Assembly (NCBI GenBank): GCA_027315405.1
Contig: DAHUYB010000039.1
Location: 1-54,204, forward strand
Length of the DNA: 54,204 nucleotides
Direction of reading: 5' to 3'
From: Gammaproteobacteria bacterium
GTDB lineage: Bacteria > Pseudomonadota > Gammaproteobacteria > Natronospirales > REEB76
The notes beneath the pieces were generated by a model. It made no database searches, was not told where the DNA came from, and was given only the letters and a program-made list of their open reading frames with translations. Of the stretch, positions 1-7,857 are shown one piece after another; positions within the stretch are counted from its first letter, which is position 1; every line of letters begins with the position of its first letter. A program made the position numbers and the translations under genes.

Positions 1-1104
1 GCCGATTAAGCCCATGACCAGCGACAGCAGCAACGCGGTCGCGATCAGCGCCGGTGTCACCGAAAAGCTGAACGCCATCATGGCGCCGTTGGTGTTGGTG
101 CTGGCCTGGTAATTGTTGAAGATGAGATAGGCGATCAAGGCAGCGGATGCGCCGCCCACGAGTCCCAGCACCACGCCTTCCAGCACCACCGCGAACAGGA
201 TCGGCAGACGCGCAAAACCCAGCGCCCGCAGCGTGGCGATATCGCCCATACGGCTGGCGATGTTGGAATACATGATATTGATGGCGCCGAATATGGCACC
301 AATGGCCATGAGCCCCGTGATAAGTCCACCGATCAGGGTAATGACCGTACTCAGACCACCACCGCTCTGCTGGAAATTGGTGCTTTCCCGCACCACGTTG
401 ACACCCAACTGAGGATTATTCTCCAACGCTTTTTTGAAAGTGGGAAATGCTTCAGCAGAAGTCAGGCGCACGTAGATGTTGCTGTATTGATTTACTGAGT
501 TATAGGCCGATTGCAACTGGTTCACGTCGGTAAAAATTTCCGATTCATGGATGCCGCCGCCCATGGCGAAAATGCCCACCACTTTCCAATCGTGGCGGTT
601 CCACTTGAACACACCGCCCAGGGACAGCCCTTTGAACAAACGTTGCGCCTTCTGGCCCACGATAATCTCGTCGAGTCCGGGCTTGAACATGCGGCCCTGC
701 ACGATATGGAATTTCGGCCACACGCCCGGCATCTCCGGCCCCACGCCGCGGAAATTCATGCTGCCGAGCAAGCCGCTGCTGCGCGTGGGGATTTGAGCAG
801 ATGTTATAAACGTTCCCATCAACAACGGGCCGTTGGGGCCTTGGGCGACACCGGACGCCTGACCAATCACATGCAGCGCGTTACCGTCCAGTGTCCCATT
901 GTTCATGCTGACGATGGCCACATCATCCGAACCGGTATTATCCAGAACAGCACTGATGCCCCGTTGGATGGACATCACCGCCACGAACACCAGCACCACG
1001 CCGAAAAATCCCGTCACCGCCACGGCGGAAGGCTTGAGCCGGCCCGTTATGCTGCGGAAATTCCAGGCGCTGATTGCAACTGTCTGCCGTACTCCACCGC
1101 TCAT
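1..1104 (-). CDS. FtsX-family ABC transporter permease, second subunit (3' end outside window)
   Basis: The reading frame starts at the ATG at 1104 and stays open to base 1, giving about 368 residues without a stop, so the C-terminus lies outside the window. It begins MSGGVRQTVAISAWNFRSI, followed by one N-terminal membrane segment, a long periplasmic region and hydrophobic segments near the end, the plan of MacB_PCD/FtsX permeases. The start lies just after the TGA of the upstream permease (1106-1108), so the two are translationally linked. It should pair with the 1106-2257 permease and the 2254-2970 ATPase to form a MacB-type export complex in the inner membrane. Such complexes drive periplasm-to-outside export or lipoprotein release; the substrate cannot be read here. 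Family confidence is high. Confidence 0.88.
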   Translation of the reverse strand, partial: MSGGVRQTVAISAWNFRSITGRLKPSAVAVTGFFGVVLVFVAVMSIQRGISAVLDNTGSDDVAIVSMNNGTLDGNALHVIGQASGVAQGPNGPLLMGTFITSAQIPTRSSGLLGSMNFRGVGPEMPGVWPKFHIVQGRMFKPGLDEIIVGQKAQRLFKGLSLGGVFKWNRHDWKVVGIFAMGGGIHESEIFTDVNQLQSAYNSVNQYSNIYVRLTSAEAFPTFKKALENNPQLGVNVVRESTNFQQSGGGLSTVITLIGGLITGLMAIGAIFGAINIMYSNIASRMGDIATLRALGFARLPILFAVVLEGVVLGLVGGASAALIAYLIFNNYQASTNTNGAMMAFSFSVTPALIATALLLSLVMGLIG

Positions 1105-1105
1105 A

Positions 1106-2257
1106 TCATGCCCTCCGCAAGGCGTCGGCTACCTGCAGGCGGGTGATCCGCTGCATCGGCACCAACGCCGCCAGTATTCCGAAAATGGTGCTCAGGAGAA
1201 TCCCCAGGCCAACAGCACTCCAGGTCAAACCAAAAGTCTGAAACACCAAGCTCACGTAGCGAGCAATTTGATGCGTCACTTCATAGCCCAGGATCAAGCC
1301 CACGATACCGTCCAACACGATCAGCAGCAGCGATTCCCGCAATACCAGCCATGCCAGCCACGATCGTTTGAAACCCAGCGCGCGGAACATGGCGAATTCC
1401 GCGGTGCGTTCCCGTACGGATTGGGCCATGGTATTGCCGATGATGAGCAGCATGCTGAAGAACACCGCAAGACCCACATAAATCACCATGGCGCTCACAT
1501 CACCGAATTGCCTAATCTGGCTAACGGCTTCGAGCGCCTCCGATTGAGTCAGGGTCTGCGGCGAGGAATTTTCGAACAACTTGTCTATAGCGCTCGATAT
1601 CTGAGGATCATTTCGCGGATCATTCACCCGCTCGACATATTGAAACACCAGATTCTGGCTCTTTGCATCGGCCACGCCCTCGTTGAAATACTGATAGTGG
1701 CCTATGAAAAAACTCTGATAGGCGGCAGGCAGATCGGCATGGTAAATGCCGCGCACGTGGAAATACCAAGTGGTGCTGCCGTCTTTCTGCGGAGTCTTGG
1801 ACTGGATGGGAACGGTGTCGCCCAGTTTCCAACCCATGCGCTTGGCCAACTCCGGTCCGACAATTGCGCCCTGCCGGTCAGCCAGCCAAGCCTGCATCTG
1901 TGTCGGCGATACCACTGCTTCCTTGTAAACCTGAAGAAATGTTGGTGAAAAGAAAACCACTTGGAAGGCATTTTTTGGATCTTTGAAGTAACCCTGGATA
2001 CCGTTCAGATAAGTGACCCATGTCACACCCGGCACCGTCACTATCTTGTCGTAATAACTCAAGGGCAAAAGACCTTGAGCCCTGTTGTTTGTATCCAGGC
2101 GTTCCGCCACGCCCACTGTCAGCTGGCCCAATACGCCTTGGCGCACCGCCGCCAGCACACAGAACAGTATGAAGGCCACCACCACCGACAGAAAAGTAAA
2201 AATGGTGCGCGCCTTACGGCGTTTCATGGCACCCCAGATGAGGGTCAGCGCATTCAT
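1106..2257 (-). CDS. FtsX-family ABC transporter permease, first subunit
   Basis: A 383-residue inner-membrane protein. A cytoplasmic start with Lys/Arg (MKRRKARTIF) is followed by a membrane helix at about residues 15-38 and a periplasmic domain of about 220 residues. Three C-terminal hydrophobic segments follow at about 255-285, 300-330 and 345-370, the usual MacB_PCD plus FtsX layout. The motif SVRERTAEFAMFRALGF, just after the second helix, is typical of FtsX permeases (the coupling region to the ATPase). The start overlaps the ATPase stop by 4 bases (ATGA), indicating a tight operon. With the following permease it probably forms a heterodimer, unlike MacB, which is a homodimer with fused ATPase. 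Confidence 0.93.
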   Translation of the reverse strand: MNALTLIWGAMKRRKARTIFTFLSVVVAFILFCVLAAVRQGVLGQLTVGVAERLDTNNRAQGLLPLSYYDKIVTVPGVTWVTYLNGIQGYFKDPKNAFQVVFFSPTFLQVYKEAVVSPTQMQAWLADRQGAIVGPELAKRMGWKLGDTVPIQSKTPQKDGSTTWYFHVRGIYHADLPAAYQSFFIGHYQYFNEGVADAKSQNLVFQYVERVNDPRNDPQISSAIDKLFENSSPQTLTQSEALEAVSQIRQFGDVSAMVIYVGLAVFFSMLLIIGNTMAQSVRERTAEFAMFRALGFKRSWLAWLVLRESLLLIVLDGIVGLILGYEVTHQIARYVSLVFQTFGLTWSAVGLGILLSTIFGILAALVPMQRITRLQVADALRRA

Positions 2258-2970
2258 GCTTCCGGTTCCTCGCCCAACACGCCCTTGTTCATAAAGAGCG
2301 TGCGCTGCGCCTTGGCGGCGGCGTGCGGATCATGCGTGACCATGATGATGGTCTTGCCGTGCTCGCGGTTGAGAATCTGCAACAGTTCCAGGATTTCATC
2401 GCCGGCCTTGCGGTCGAGGTCGCCGGTGGGCTCGTCGCACAACAGCAGCGTGGGATCCGTGACGATGGCGCGGGCGATGCCAACGCGTTGCTCCTGACCG
2501 CCGGAAAGTTCGCGCGGCTTGTGCTTGGCGCGATCCTCCAGACCCACCAGGGTGAGGGCCGCCATGGCGCGCTTTTTGCGTTCGGAGCCGCTCAATTTGG
2601 TAAGCATCAGCGGCAGCGCGACGTTCTGCTCGGCGCTCAGTACCGGCAGCAGGTGATAAAGCTGGAACACGAAGCCCACGTGGCGCGCGCGCCAGGCGGA
2701 CAGCGCGCTGTCGCTCAATTGGTGAATGGGCTGGCCGGCGATGATGACCTCGCCGGAGGTGGGCCGGTCCAGGCCGCCGAGGATATTCATAAGCGTAGTC
2801 TTGCCGGAACCGGACGGCCCCATGAGCGCCAGGAAATCCCCGCGCGGCACCTCGAGATCCAGGCGCTTCAGCACTTCCACGGTTTCGGAACCGCGCTTGT
2901 AGAGTTTGGTGACGCCCCGCAGGTTCACCAGCGGCTGGTTTCGGATATTTTCAACGGCAACTGCGGACAT
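2254..2970 (-). CDS. MacB/LolD-type ABC transporter ATP-binding protein
   Basis: A 238-residue nucleotide-binding subunit. Walker A is GPSGSGKT (51-58), the Q-loop is at Q103, the ABC signature LSGGQ is at 155-159, Walker B with the catalytic Glu is LLLCDEP (175-181), and the H-loop His is in MVTHD (about 213). GGLDRPTSG and PTGDLD are typical of the MacB/LolD/FtsE branch. The ATG at 2970 is chosen because AAGGAG lies 6 bases upstream; the frame opens at a TTG (2985) with no such site. It powers the two permeases downstream, and its stop overlaps the first permease start. A 258-bp gap with REP repeats separates it from the adaptor gene. Confidence 0.95.
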   Translation of the reverse strand: MSAVAVENIRNQPLVNLRGVTKLYKRGSETVEVLKRLDLEVPRGDFLALMGPSGSGKTTLMNILGGLDRPTSGEVIIAGQPIHQLSDSALSAWRARHVGFVFQLYHLLPVLSAEQNVALPLMLTKLSGSERKKRAMAALTLVGLEDRAKHKPRELSGGQEQRVGIARAIVTDPTLLLCDEPTGDLDRKAGDEILELLQILNREHGKTIIMVTHDPHAAAKAQRTLFMNKGVLGEEPEA

Positions 2971-3032
2971 GGTGTTCTCCTTCAAAGCCTATCTATTAAT
3001 TATTCAATTACGTCAGCGATATCAATTCCGAT

Positions 3033-3089
3033 TGTAGGAGTGGTTGTCCCGACCGCGATAATTTCGCGGCGAGTATCGCCGTTCCTGCA
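3033..3089. repeat. REP-like palindromic repeat, copy 1
   Basis: The unit opens with TGTAGGAG and closes with GCCGTTCCTGCA, with GCGATAATTTCGC-like complementary arms between. A similar unit follows at 3153-3215 in the same orientation. This is the TGTAGGAGCGRC pattern of extragenic REP repeats common in Xanthomonadales-like genomes. It sits in the gap between the adaptor and ATPase genes of one operon, so it would be transcribed as a structured spacer. Confidence 0.7.
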
Positions 3090-3121
3090 TTATTGATTCT
3101 GTTCCTGCACAACCTCACCCG

Positions 3122-3149
3122 CGTGCAACGGCACCGCCGCCGTTGCACG
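3122..3149. repeat. Perfect 10-bp inverted repeat between the two REP copies
   Basis: CGTGCAACGG (3122-3131) and CCGTTGCACG (3140-3149) are perfectly complementary around an 8-base loop. No T-run follows on either strand, so it is not a classical intrinsic terminator. It forms the centre of a REP-hairpin-REP arrangement and could halt or stabilise mRNA between the adaptor and ATPase genes. Confidence 0.6.
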
Positions 3150-3152
3150 GAT

Positions 3153-3215
3153 TGTAGGAGCGACAGTCCCCGTCGCGAAAAAATTTGAATCGTGGCCGGC
3201 ATGGCCGTTCCTACA
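3153..3215. repeat. REP-like palindromic repeat, copy 2
   Basis: It opens with TGTAGGAGCGACAG, carries CGTCGCGA in the middle and closes with GCCGTTCCTACA, so its ends are inverted repeats. It is close in sequence to copy 1 (3033-3089) and to the unit at 53878. It ends about 13 bases before the stop of the adaptor gene. Confidence 0.72.
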
Positions 3216-3228
3216 TCTTCTTTGACCA

Positions 3229-4452
3229 TTACGGATTCTGCTCCTGTACTTTTTCACCTTCGCGTAATTGGGTCTTGGATGAAACCACCAATTGTTCGCC
3301 GCCACGGAGGCCCGCGAGTACCGTCACCTGCTTATTGGGTGCCGGCAGGGTTTTGACGCTCTGCTGTTTCACGTGGCCCTGCTCCACCAGATACACGTAT
3401 TCGCTGCCGGCCGCGCCGTACACCGCGGACTTCGGGATCTGGATGCTGGCGATGCTCGGCTGCGGATGCTTGCCGACTTGCGCATAGAACCACACCTGTA
3501 CGCCCATCTGCGGCAGGATGCGCGCATCCAGCTTGTCGAAAGCGATGCGCACCTTGACGGTGGCCTTTTCCTTGTTGGCGGTGGGCACCACGCTAATGAC
3601 GTGGGCCGGAATGTGCCAGTTCGGGTAGGCATCCAGCACTGCGTCCACTGGCTGGCCATCATGCACCCGCTGGATATAGGCCTCGTTCACGTCCACGTCA
3701 ATTTCCAGGGAACGCATGTCCACCAGCATGCAGATGCCGGTCTTGGTGAAGCCGCCGACGGCGGCCGGCGAGATCATCTCGCCCGGATGGGCATACTTTT
3801 CCGTGACCACGCCGGAAAACGGCGCCCGGATCACGGTGTAATCAAGATAGATATTGCTGCTGCGCAAATTGTCATGGTCCACCTTGACCTGGCCCTGGGC
3901 ATGCTCCAGGTTGGCTTGATCAATAGCGACGGCGGCCTGGGCACTATCCAGATCCGATTGGCTCAATAAACCCTGTTTTGCGAGCGTCACCGTGCGCGCG
4001 AGGTTCTGCTGATCCTTGAGCAGTTGCGCCTGATTCTGGGCCACCAAGGCTTGGTCCGCCTGCAGCTGGCTGGCGGCGGTGGCGACGGTGGCACGCGCGG
4101 CGCTGTCATCCAGCCGCGCCAGCACCTGATTCTTTTTCACGTGCATACCCTCTTCCACATACACCGCGTTGATCATGCCGGTGACCTGGGACGACACCGT
4201 GGCCTGCTGCTGCGCCACCACATAGCCGGAGGCATTGAGGATGCTGCCGCCGGAGGAATCGCCGCCCTGCACCGCCACGCTCATGGTCTGCACCGTCACC
4301 GCCCGCGGGTGGAGCCACCACCAGCCTGCCACAGCCAGAATGACCGCCGCGGCCAGAAGTAGGCCGCCGATCCACCCGCGGCGGCGGGTCGCGGGACTGG
4401 CCGGTGCGTCCCGGTCAATTTTCAGGGCGTTGAGCGCGTCTTTCTTATCCAA
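3229..4452 (-). CDS. HlyD/MacA-type periplasmic adaptor (membrane-fusion protein)
   Basis: A 407-residue adaptor with a short cytoplasmic N-terminus, a membrane anchor at about residues 26-46 (WIGGLLLAAAVILAVAGWWW), a lipoyl/barrel-sandwich half motif (SGYVVAQQQATVSSQVTG), an Ala/Gln-rich alpha-hairpin (about 95-190), and then beta-barrel and membrane-proximal domains. It would link the FtsX permeases of this operon to an outer-membrane channel of TolC type. The TTG at 4452 is preferred because AGGA lies 8 bases upstream and homologues typically begin a few residues before an LKIDR-like motif. The frame extends to another TTG at 4500 without a convincing ribosome site. It lies 152 bases downstream of the LytTR regulator gene, on the same strand. 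Confidence 0.88.
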   Translation of the reverse strand: MDKKDALNALKIDRDAPASPATRRRGWIGGLLLAAAVILAVAGWWWLHPRAVTVQTMSVAVQGGDSSGGSILNASGYVVAQQQATVSSQVTGMINAVYVEEGMHVKKNQVLARLDDSAARATVATAASQLQADQALVAQNQAQLLKDQQNLARTVTLAKQGLLSQSDLDSAQAAVAIDQANLEHAQGQVKVDHDNLRSSNIYLDYTVIRAPFSGVVTEKYAHPGEMISPAAVGGFTKTGICMLVDMRSLEIDVDVNEAYIQRVHDGQPVDAVLDAYPNWHIPAHVISVVPTANKEKATVKVRIAFDKLDARILPQMGVQVWFYAQVGKHPQPSIASIQIPKSAVYGAAGSEYVYLVEQGHVKQQSVKTLPAPNKQVTVLAGLRGGEQLVVSSKTQLREGEKVQEQNP

Positions 4453-4604
4453 CGGATGGGTCCTTTGTTGTGGTTTTAAATTTAGGTGAGCGCGATCCAA
4501 CTCACAATGGTTGTGTGACGAACCGTGGCCAGGGTGGGACGGAATGCCGGTTCGAGGAGCAGGTTCCGGTGAATCGCGAACGCAGGCATCAAATCCCGCG
4601 GCAA

Positions 4605-5363
4605 CTAGACGGCACCGAGGGCGGCTTTGGCCTTGTCCCGGTAGGAACGGCTCATAGTCAGCTTGGTGCCGTCGCGCAGAATCACCGCCCGGTCACCGTT
4701 GAACAACGGCTGGATTTCCCGGATGGCCTCGATGCGCACCAGGGTGGAACGGTGGATGCGCACGAATTTGCGTGGGTCGAGTTGCGACTCGATCTGGTTC
4801 ATGGTCTCACGCACCACATGGGTGTCCTTACCCGCATGCAGGCATACATAATTGCCGGCGGTCTCGAGCCAGTCCACCGCATCGGTGGCCACGAATACGG
4901 TGCGACCCACGGATTTGACGGCGATACGATCGAGGTAAGGGCCTGGGTGTTCCGATAACGCTGCTGATGCTTGCGCGGTTGGAGCGGCGGCGGCCTTGGT
5001 ACTGAGGTGCTCGCGCACCCGGCCCAGGACTTTTGCCACCCGCTCCCGGTCGAAAGGCTTGAGCAGGAAATCCACCGCGTGCGCGGCGAACGCGGGCACT
5101 GCGAATTCGTCGAAGGCGGTGATGAACACCACCGCCGGGCGCCGTTCCGCCGGTATTTTTTCCAGCAGCTCCAAGCCGTTCATGCCGGGCATTTGCACGT
5201 CCAGCAGCACCAAGTCCGGGGTCAGCGTACCTATGGCTCGCAGGGCCGCTTCACCCTCGCCGCATTCGCCGATGATCTCCACGTCCGGTTCGCCCGCCAG
5301 ATAGCGGCGGGTGCGCTGCCGGGACAGTGGCATATCGTCAACGATCAGGGTGCGGATTTTCAT
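4605..5363 (-). CDS. LytTR-family response regulator
   Basis: 252 residues. The N-terminal receiver domain has the acidic pair DD at 9-10, phospho-acceptor D55 in LVLLDVQMPG, and the conserved Lys in LLKPFDRE (about 104). The C-terminal LytTR DNA-binding domain (about 150-250) is recognised by VDWLETAGNYVCLHAG, the FVRIHRSTLV stretch and LTMSRSYRD. It is a transcription factor of the AlgR/LytR group, activated by the kinase encoded just upstream, whose 3' end it overlaps by 26 bases. The ATG at 5363 is chosen over a TTG at 5372. As the exporter operon lies directly downstream, regulation of that exporter is likely but not shown. Confidence 0.93.
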   Translation of the reverse strand: MKIRTLIVDDMPLSRQRTRRYLAGEPDVEIIGECGEGEAALRAIGTLTPDLVLLDVQMPGMNGLELLEKIPAERRPAVVFITAFDEFAVPAFAAHAVDFLLKPFDRERVAKVLGRVREHLSTKAAAAPTAQASAALSEHPGPYLDRIAVKSVGRTVFVATDAVDWLETAGNYVCLHAGKDTHVVRETMNQIESQLDPRKFVRIHRSTLVRIEAIREIQPLFNGDRAVILRDGTKLTMSRSYRDKAKAALGAV

Positions 5364-6486
5364 CGTAGGCAAAGGCCTCGTGGAACGGAATATGCAGGCA
5401 GGCGGTCAAGCCCTCGCCGGGGCGACTGTGCAATTCGAGACCGGCGAGTTCGCCATATAAATAGCGCAAGCGGGCGCGGGTGTTGTTGAGCCCGATGCCT
5501 TCACCGCTCCTGCGGGGGTCCGCGATCACCAGGCCCCAGCCATTGTCTTCCACTTCAATCACCAGCAGTTCGCCGCGGTGCTTGCTGCGCACCGTGATAT
5601 AACCGACAGCGCCGCGTCCGATGCCGTGGGTGACGGCGTTTTCGACCAGCGGCTGCAGGATCATGCCGGGCACGCGTGCGTTGAGAGTGTCATCGCTGAT
5701 CTCCAGTTCCACCTGCAGGCGATCCTGTAGCAGGGTCTGCTGGATGGCAAGGTAGCGTTTCAGGAAATCCAATTCATCCCGCAAAGCGATTTCCTGCTGG
5801 TGACTGTCGTCCAGGGATTTGCGCAGCAGGCCGCTCAGTTGGGTGATGGTACGGTCGGCGGCTTCCGGATTCTGGTAGCCCAGCTCCGCGATGGCATTCA
5901 GGGTGTTGAACAGGAAATGCGGATTGAGCTGGGTACGCAGGCGGCGCAGCTCGGCGCTCACCAGTTCACGTTTGGCGCGGCTGTAGTCGCGCCATAACAA
6001 TCCCGCCTGGCAGATTCCCCACACCCCCAAATACATGGCGAATCCGCGCGGCACAGCGGCCAGCAGCATTTGCCCCACGCTGCCGAGACCCACATCTCCC
6101 GCAACTCCCAGTACCGGCCATTGCCCCCAACGCGCCAGCAATAAAATAACAAGCACCAGCAACACGCCGAAAACGAGTTGCTTGAGCAACCAGATTTTCC
6201 CGGGCCACGGTCGGCCAGGTTGACTCTGGCTGAACAGCAGCAGCAAAAATCCCACCACTGCCCAGGCCAGACTCGACAGCAGTGCCTGGCCGAACGCCGA
6301 TTCCACGCCCACGCTTTGGTCTCCCAGCATGGCATGCAGATAAACCCCGGGCGCGGTCAACAGCGACAACAACATCCAGCCGGCAAACGTCACGCCCAGC
6401 AGCCAGCGATAGCCAAGATGGTTTTTCCCGCTCGCTACGTCCATTTCATCCTCAGCACGCCATCCACCCTGATCAAAACCTGACAT
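5338..6486 (-). CDS. LytS/YehU-type sensor histidine kinase
   Basis: 382 residues with four hydrophobic segments in the first 165 residues (about 28-48, 66-86, 100-120, 138-162). The His_kinase (PF06580-type) domain follows, with phospho-acceptor H190 in the hallmark LNPHFLFNTLNAI, and then a HATPase domain with N283 (QPLVENAVTHGIG) and the G1 box EDNGWGL (about 313-319). It belongs to the 5TM/LytS-like kinases without a large extracytoplasmic domain, which sense signals within or at the membrane. It overlaps the LytTR regulator gene, giving a cotranscribed two-component system. The ATG at 6444 (MDVASG) has a closer GAGGA site and is an alternative start. Confidence 0.93.
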   Translation of the reverse strand: MSGFDQGGWRAEDEMDVASGKNHLGYRWLLGVTFAGWMLLSLLTAPGVYLHAMLGDQSVGVESAFGQALLSSLAWAVVGFLLLLFSQSQPGRPWPGKIWLLKQLVFGVLLVLVILLLARWGQWPVLGVAGDVGLGSVGQMLLAAVPRGFAMYLGVWGICQAGLLWRDYSRAKRELVSAELRRLRTQLNPHFLFNTLNAIAELGYQNPEAADRTITQLSGLLRKSLDDSHQQEIALRDELDFLKRYLAIQQTLLQDRLQVELEISDDTLNARVPGMILQPLVENAVTHGIGRGAVGYITVRSKHRGELLVIEVEDNGWGLVIADPRRSGEGIGLNNTRARLRYLYGELAGLELHSRPGEGLTACLHIPFHEAFAYDENPHPDR

Positions 6487-6579
6487 TTGTCACCCACCAC
6501 GATACCGCCAAGCCGTTATCCTAATCCTGCACGAAAGCCACGGTTCGCCCCACGCCGGTCACGTTTCGTCACAATTCCA

Positions 6580-6608
6580 TTGAGTGTTGCCCGCCGGCTA
6601 TCTATCTT
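6580..6608 (+). promoter_or_regulatory. Possible sigma-70-type promoter for the methyltransferase-rhodanese genes
   Basis: TTGAGT (6580-6585) and TATCTT (6603-6608) are separated by exactly 17 bases in the divergent gap upstream of the methyltransferase gene. This is a by-eye match to -35 and -10 hexamers only. Confidence 0.3.
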
Positions 6609-6729
6609 TCAGGGCCTGGATTTCACCTGATCGCCGCGCTGCTACAGTATGCCCTTTCACCTTGCCAACCACCGCCAAAGTGCTTACCCTTTGCAGCCCC
6701 GTACAAGCCATTGTTTGCGTAAAAACCCC

Positions 6730-7383
6730 GTGGATACTCAATTTGCCCGCAATCAGATGGTCAGCCAGCAGGTACGCGCCTGGAATGTGCTCGATGTGCG
6801 CGTCCTCGCGATTTTCGAGGCTCTACCGCGGGATCAATTCGTGCCGGCGCGCTATCGCAAGCTAGCCTTCGCCGACACCCAAGTTTCCCTGCCCCATGCC
6901 CAGATGATGATGACGCCGAAGATGGAAGGCCGGCTGTTGCAGGCGCTGGATCCCCATCCGGAGGAAAGCGTACTGGAAATCGGCACCGGCAGCGGATTCC
7001 TGAGCGCCTGTCTTGCCAAAATGGCGGGCGAAGTGCTGTCGGTGGATATTTTCCCGGACTTCACCACGACTGCCGGCAAAACCCTGGCGGACCTGGGAAT
7101 CCACACTGTTCAGCTCGAAACCCGCGATGGTACAAAGCTCGACGGGTTTACGCAGCGGTTTGATGTGATCGCGGTGACCGGTTCCCTGCCGGTGTACGAC
7201 AAAATGTACGCCGAGCGCCTGAATATCGGCGGCCGGCTGTTCGTCATCGTCGGGGAATCGCCGGTGATGGAAGCGCTGCTGATCACGCGCGTGGCGGAAG
7301 ACACCTGGACACGGGAAAGCTTGTTTGAAACCGATCTGCCGGCGCTGCTGAATGCGGCCAGACCGCGGCATTTCCGTTTCTGA
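6730..7383 (+). CDS. Protein-L-isoaspartate O-methyltransferase family protein
   Basis: 217 residues from the GTG at 6730 (VDTQFARNQMVSQQVRAW). That start fits the N-terminus usual for this family (a few residues before M-V-x-Q-Q-V-R), although the frame stays open back to an ATG at 6649. The SAM-binding motif I is VLEIGTGSGF (81-90), followed by the acidic end of beta 2 (VLSVDI, about 106). Pcm enzymes methylate isoaspartyl residues to start repair of damaged proteins. This copy belongs to the shorter Pcm-like branch often found beside a rhodanese and tolC, and whether it has the repair activity is not certain. The rhodanese gene starts 10 bases downstream. Confidence 0.85.
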   Translation: MDTQFARNQMVSQQVRAWNVLDVRVLAIFEALPRDQFVPARYRKLAFADTQVSLPHAQMMMTPKMEGRLLQALDPHPEESVLEIGTGSGFLSACLAKMAGEVLSVDIFPDFTTTAGKTLADLGIHTVQLETRDGTKLDGFTQRFDVIAVTGSLPVYDKMYAERLNIGGRLFVIVGESPVMEALLITRVAEDTWTRESLFETDLPALLNAARPRHFRF

Positions 7384-7393
7384 GCGACAGCGC

Positions 7394-7720
7394 ATGCCAA
7401 TCCACTCCCTCACCCCGCGGGAAGTGACCGCGCTGCGGACCAAATCCGCGCAGCCGGTGACCATCCTGGACGTGCGTGAGCCTTGGGAATATGAGCGCGT
7501 GCATCTGCCGGATTGCCTGCATATTCCCATGGACGACCTCCGGGATCGCCTGGATGAATTGGACCGGGAGCAAACCTACGTGATCCTTTGTCATCACGGC
7601 AACCGCAGCCTGCAGGTGGCGGCCTTTCTGCAATCCCGCGGCTTTCGCAAGGTCATCAACTTGGCGGGCGGCATCGAGGACTGGGCGGTGAGCCTCGAAC
7701 CGGGCTTGCCTCGTTATTAA
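7394..7720 (+). CDS. Single-domain rhodanese-like protein
   Basis: 108 residues, one rhodanese domain. The active-site loop is CHHGNRS (66-72) with nucleophile C66; TILDVREPWEYE (23-34) and the C-terminal NLAGGIEDWA are the other family motifs. The six-residue loop after the Cys fits a sulfurtransferase (persulfide carrier) of the GlpE/PspE type. It has no signal peptide, so it is cytoplasmic. The ATG at 7394 is preferred; the frame extends to 7352 inside the methyltransferase gene. It sits between a pcm-like gene and a tolC gene on the same strand, with a 137-base gap before tolC. Confidence 0.92.
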   Translation: MPIHSLTPREVTALRTKSAQPVTILDVREPWEYERVHLPDCLHIPMDDLRDRLDELDREQTYVILCHHGNRSLQVAAFLQSRGFRKVINLAGGIEDWAVSLEPGLPRY

Positions 7721-7749
7721 TTAAGGTAGAACGTCATTTTAAGCCAACT

Positions 7750-7772
7750 GTGTAAAGCCGATAAAATTACAC
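7750..7772. promoter_or_regulatory. Inverted repeat GTGTAA-N11-TTACAC upstream of tolC
   Basis: GTGTAA (7750-7755) and TTACAC (7767-7772) form a perfect 6-bp dyad about 85 bases upstream of the tolC start, in an AT-rich 137-base gap. The spacing fits a dimeric regulator, but the factor is unknown and no clear -35/-10 pair could be placed beside it. Confidence 0.3.
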
Positions 7773-7857
7773 TTCCTATGGCTTGCATCGCATCTTGAAA
7801 TGTTTTAGTGTTATATGTAACTAATACACCTATCGAAAATAGGAACAAGGAACCACG

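Noticed and set aside
899-1948. 349-codon plus-strand frame opposite the permease genes
   Set aside because: It is His/Gln/Arg-rich with no family features and lies antisense to two clear FtsX permeases; such long antisense frames are common in GC-rich DNA.
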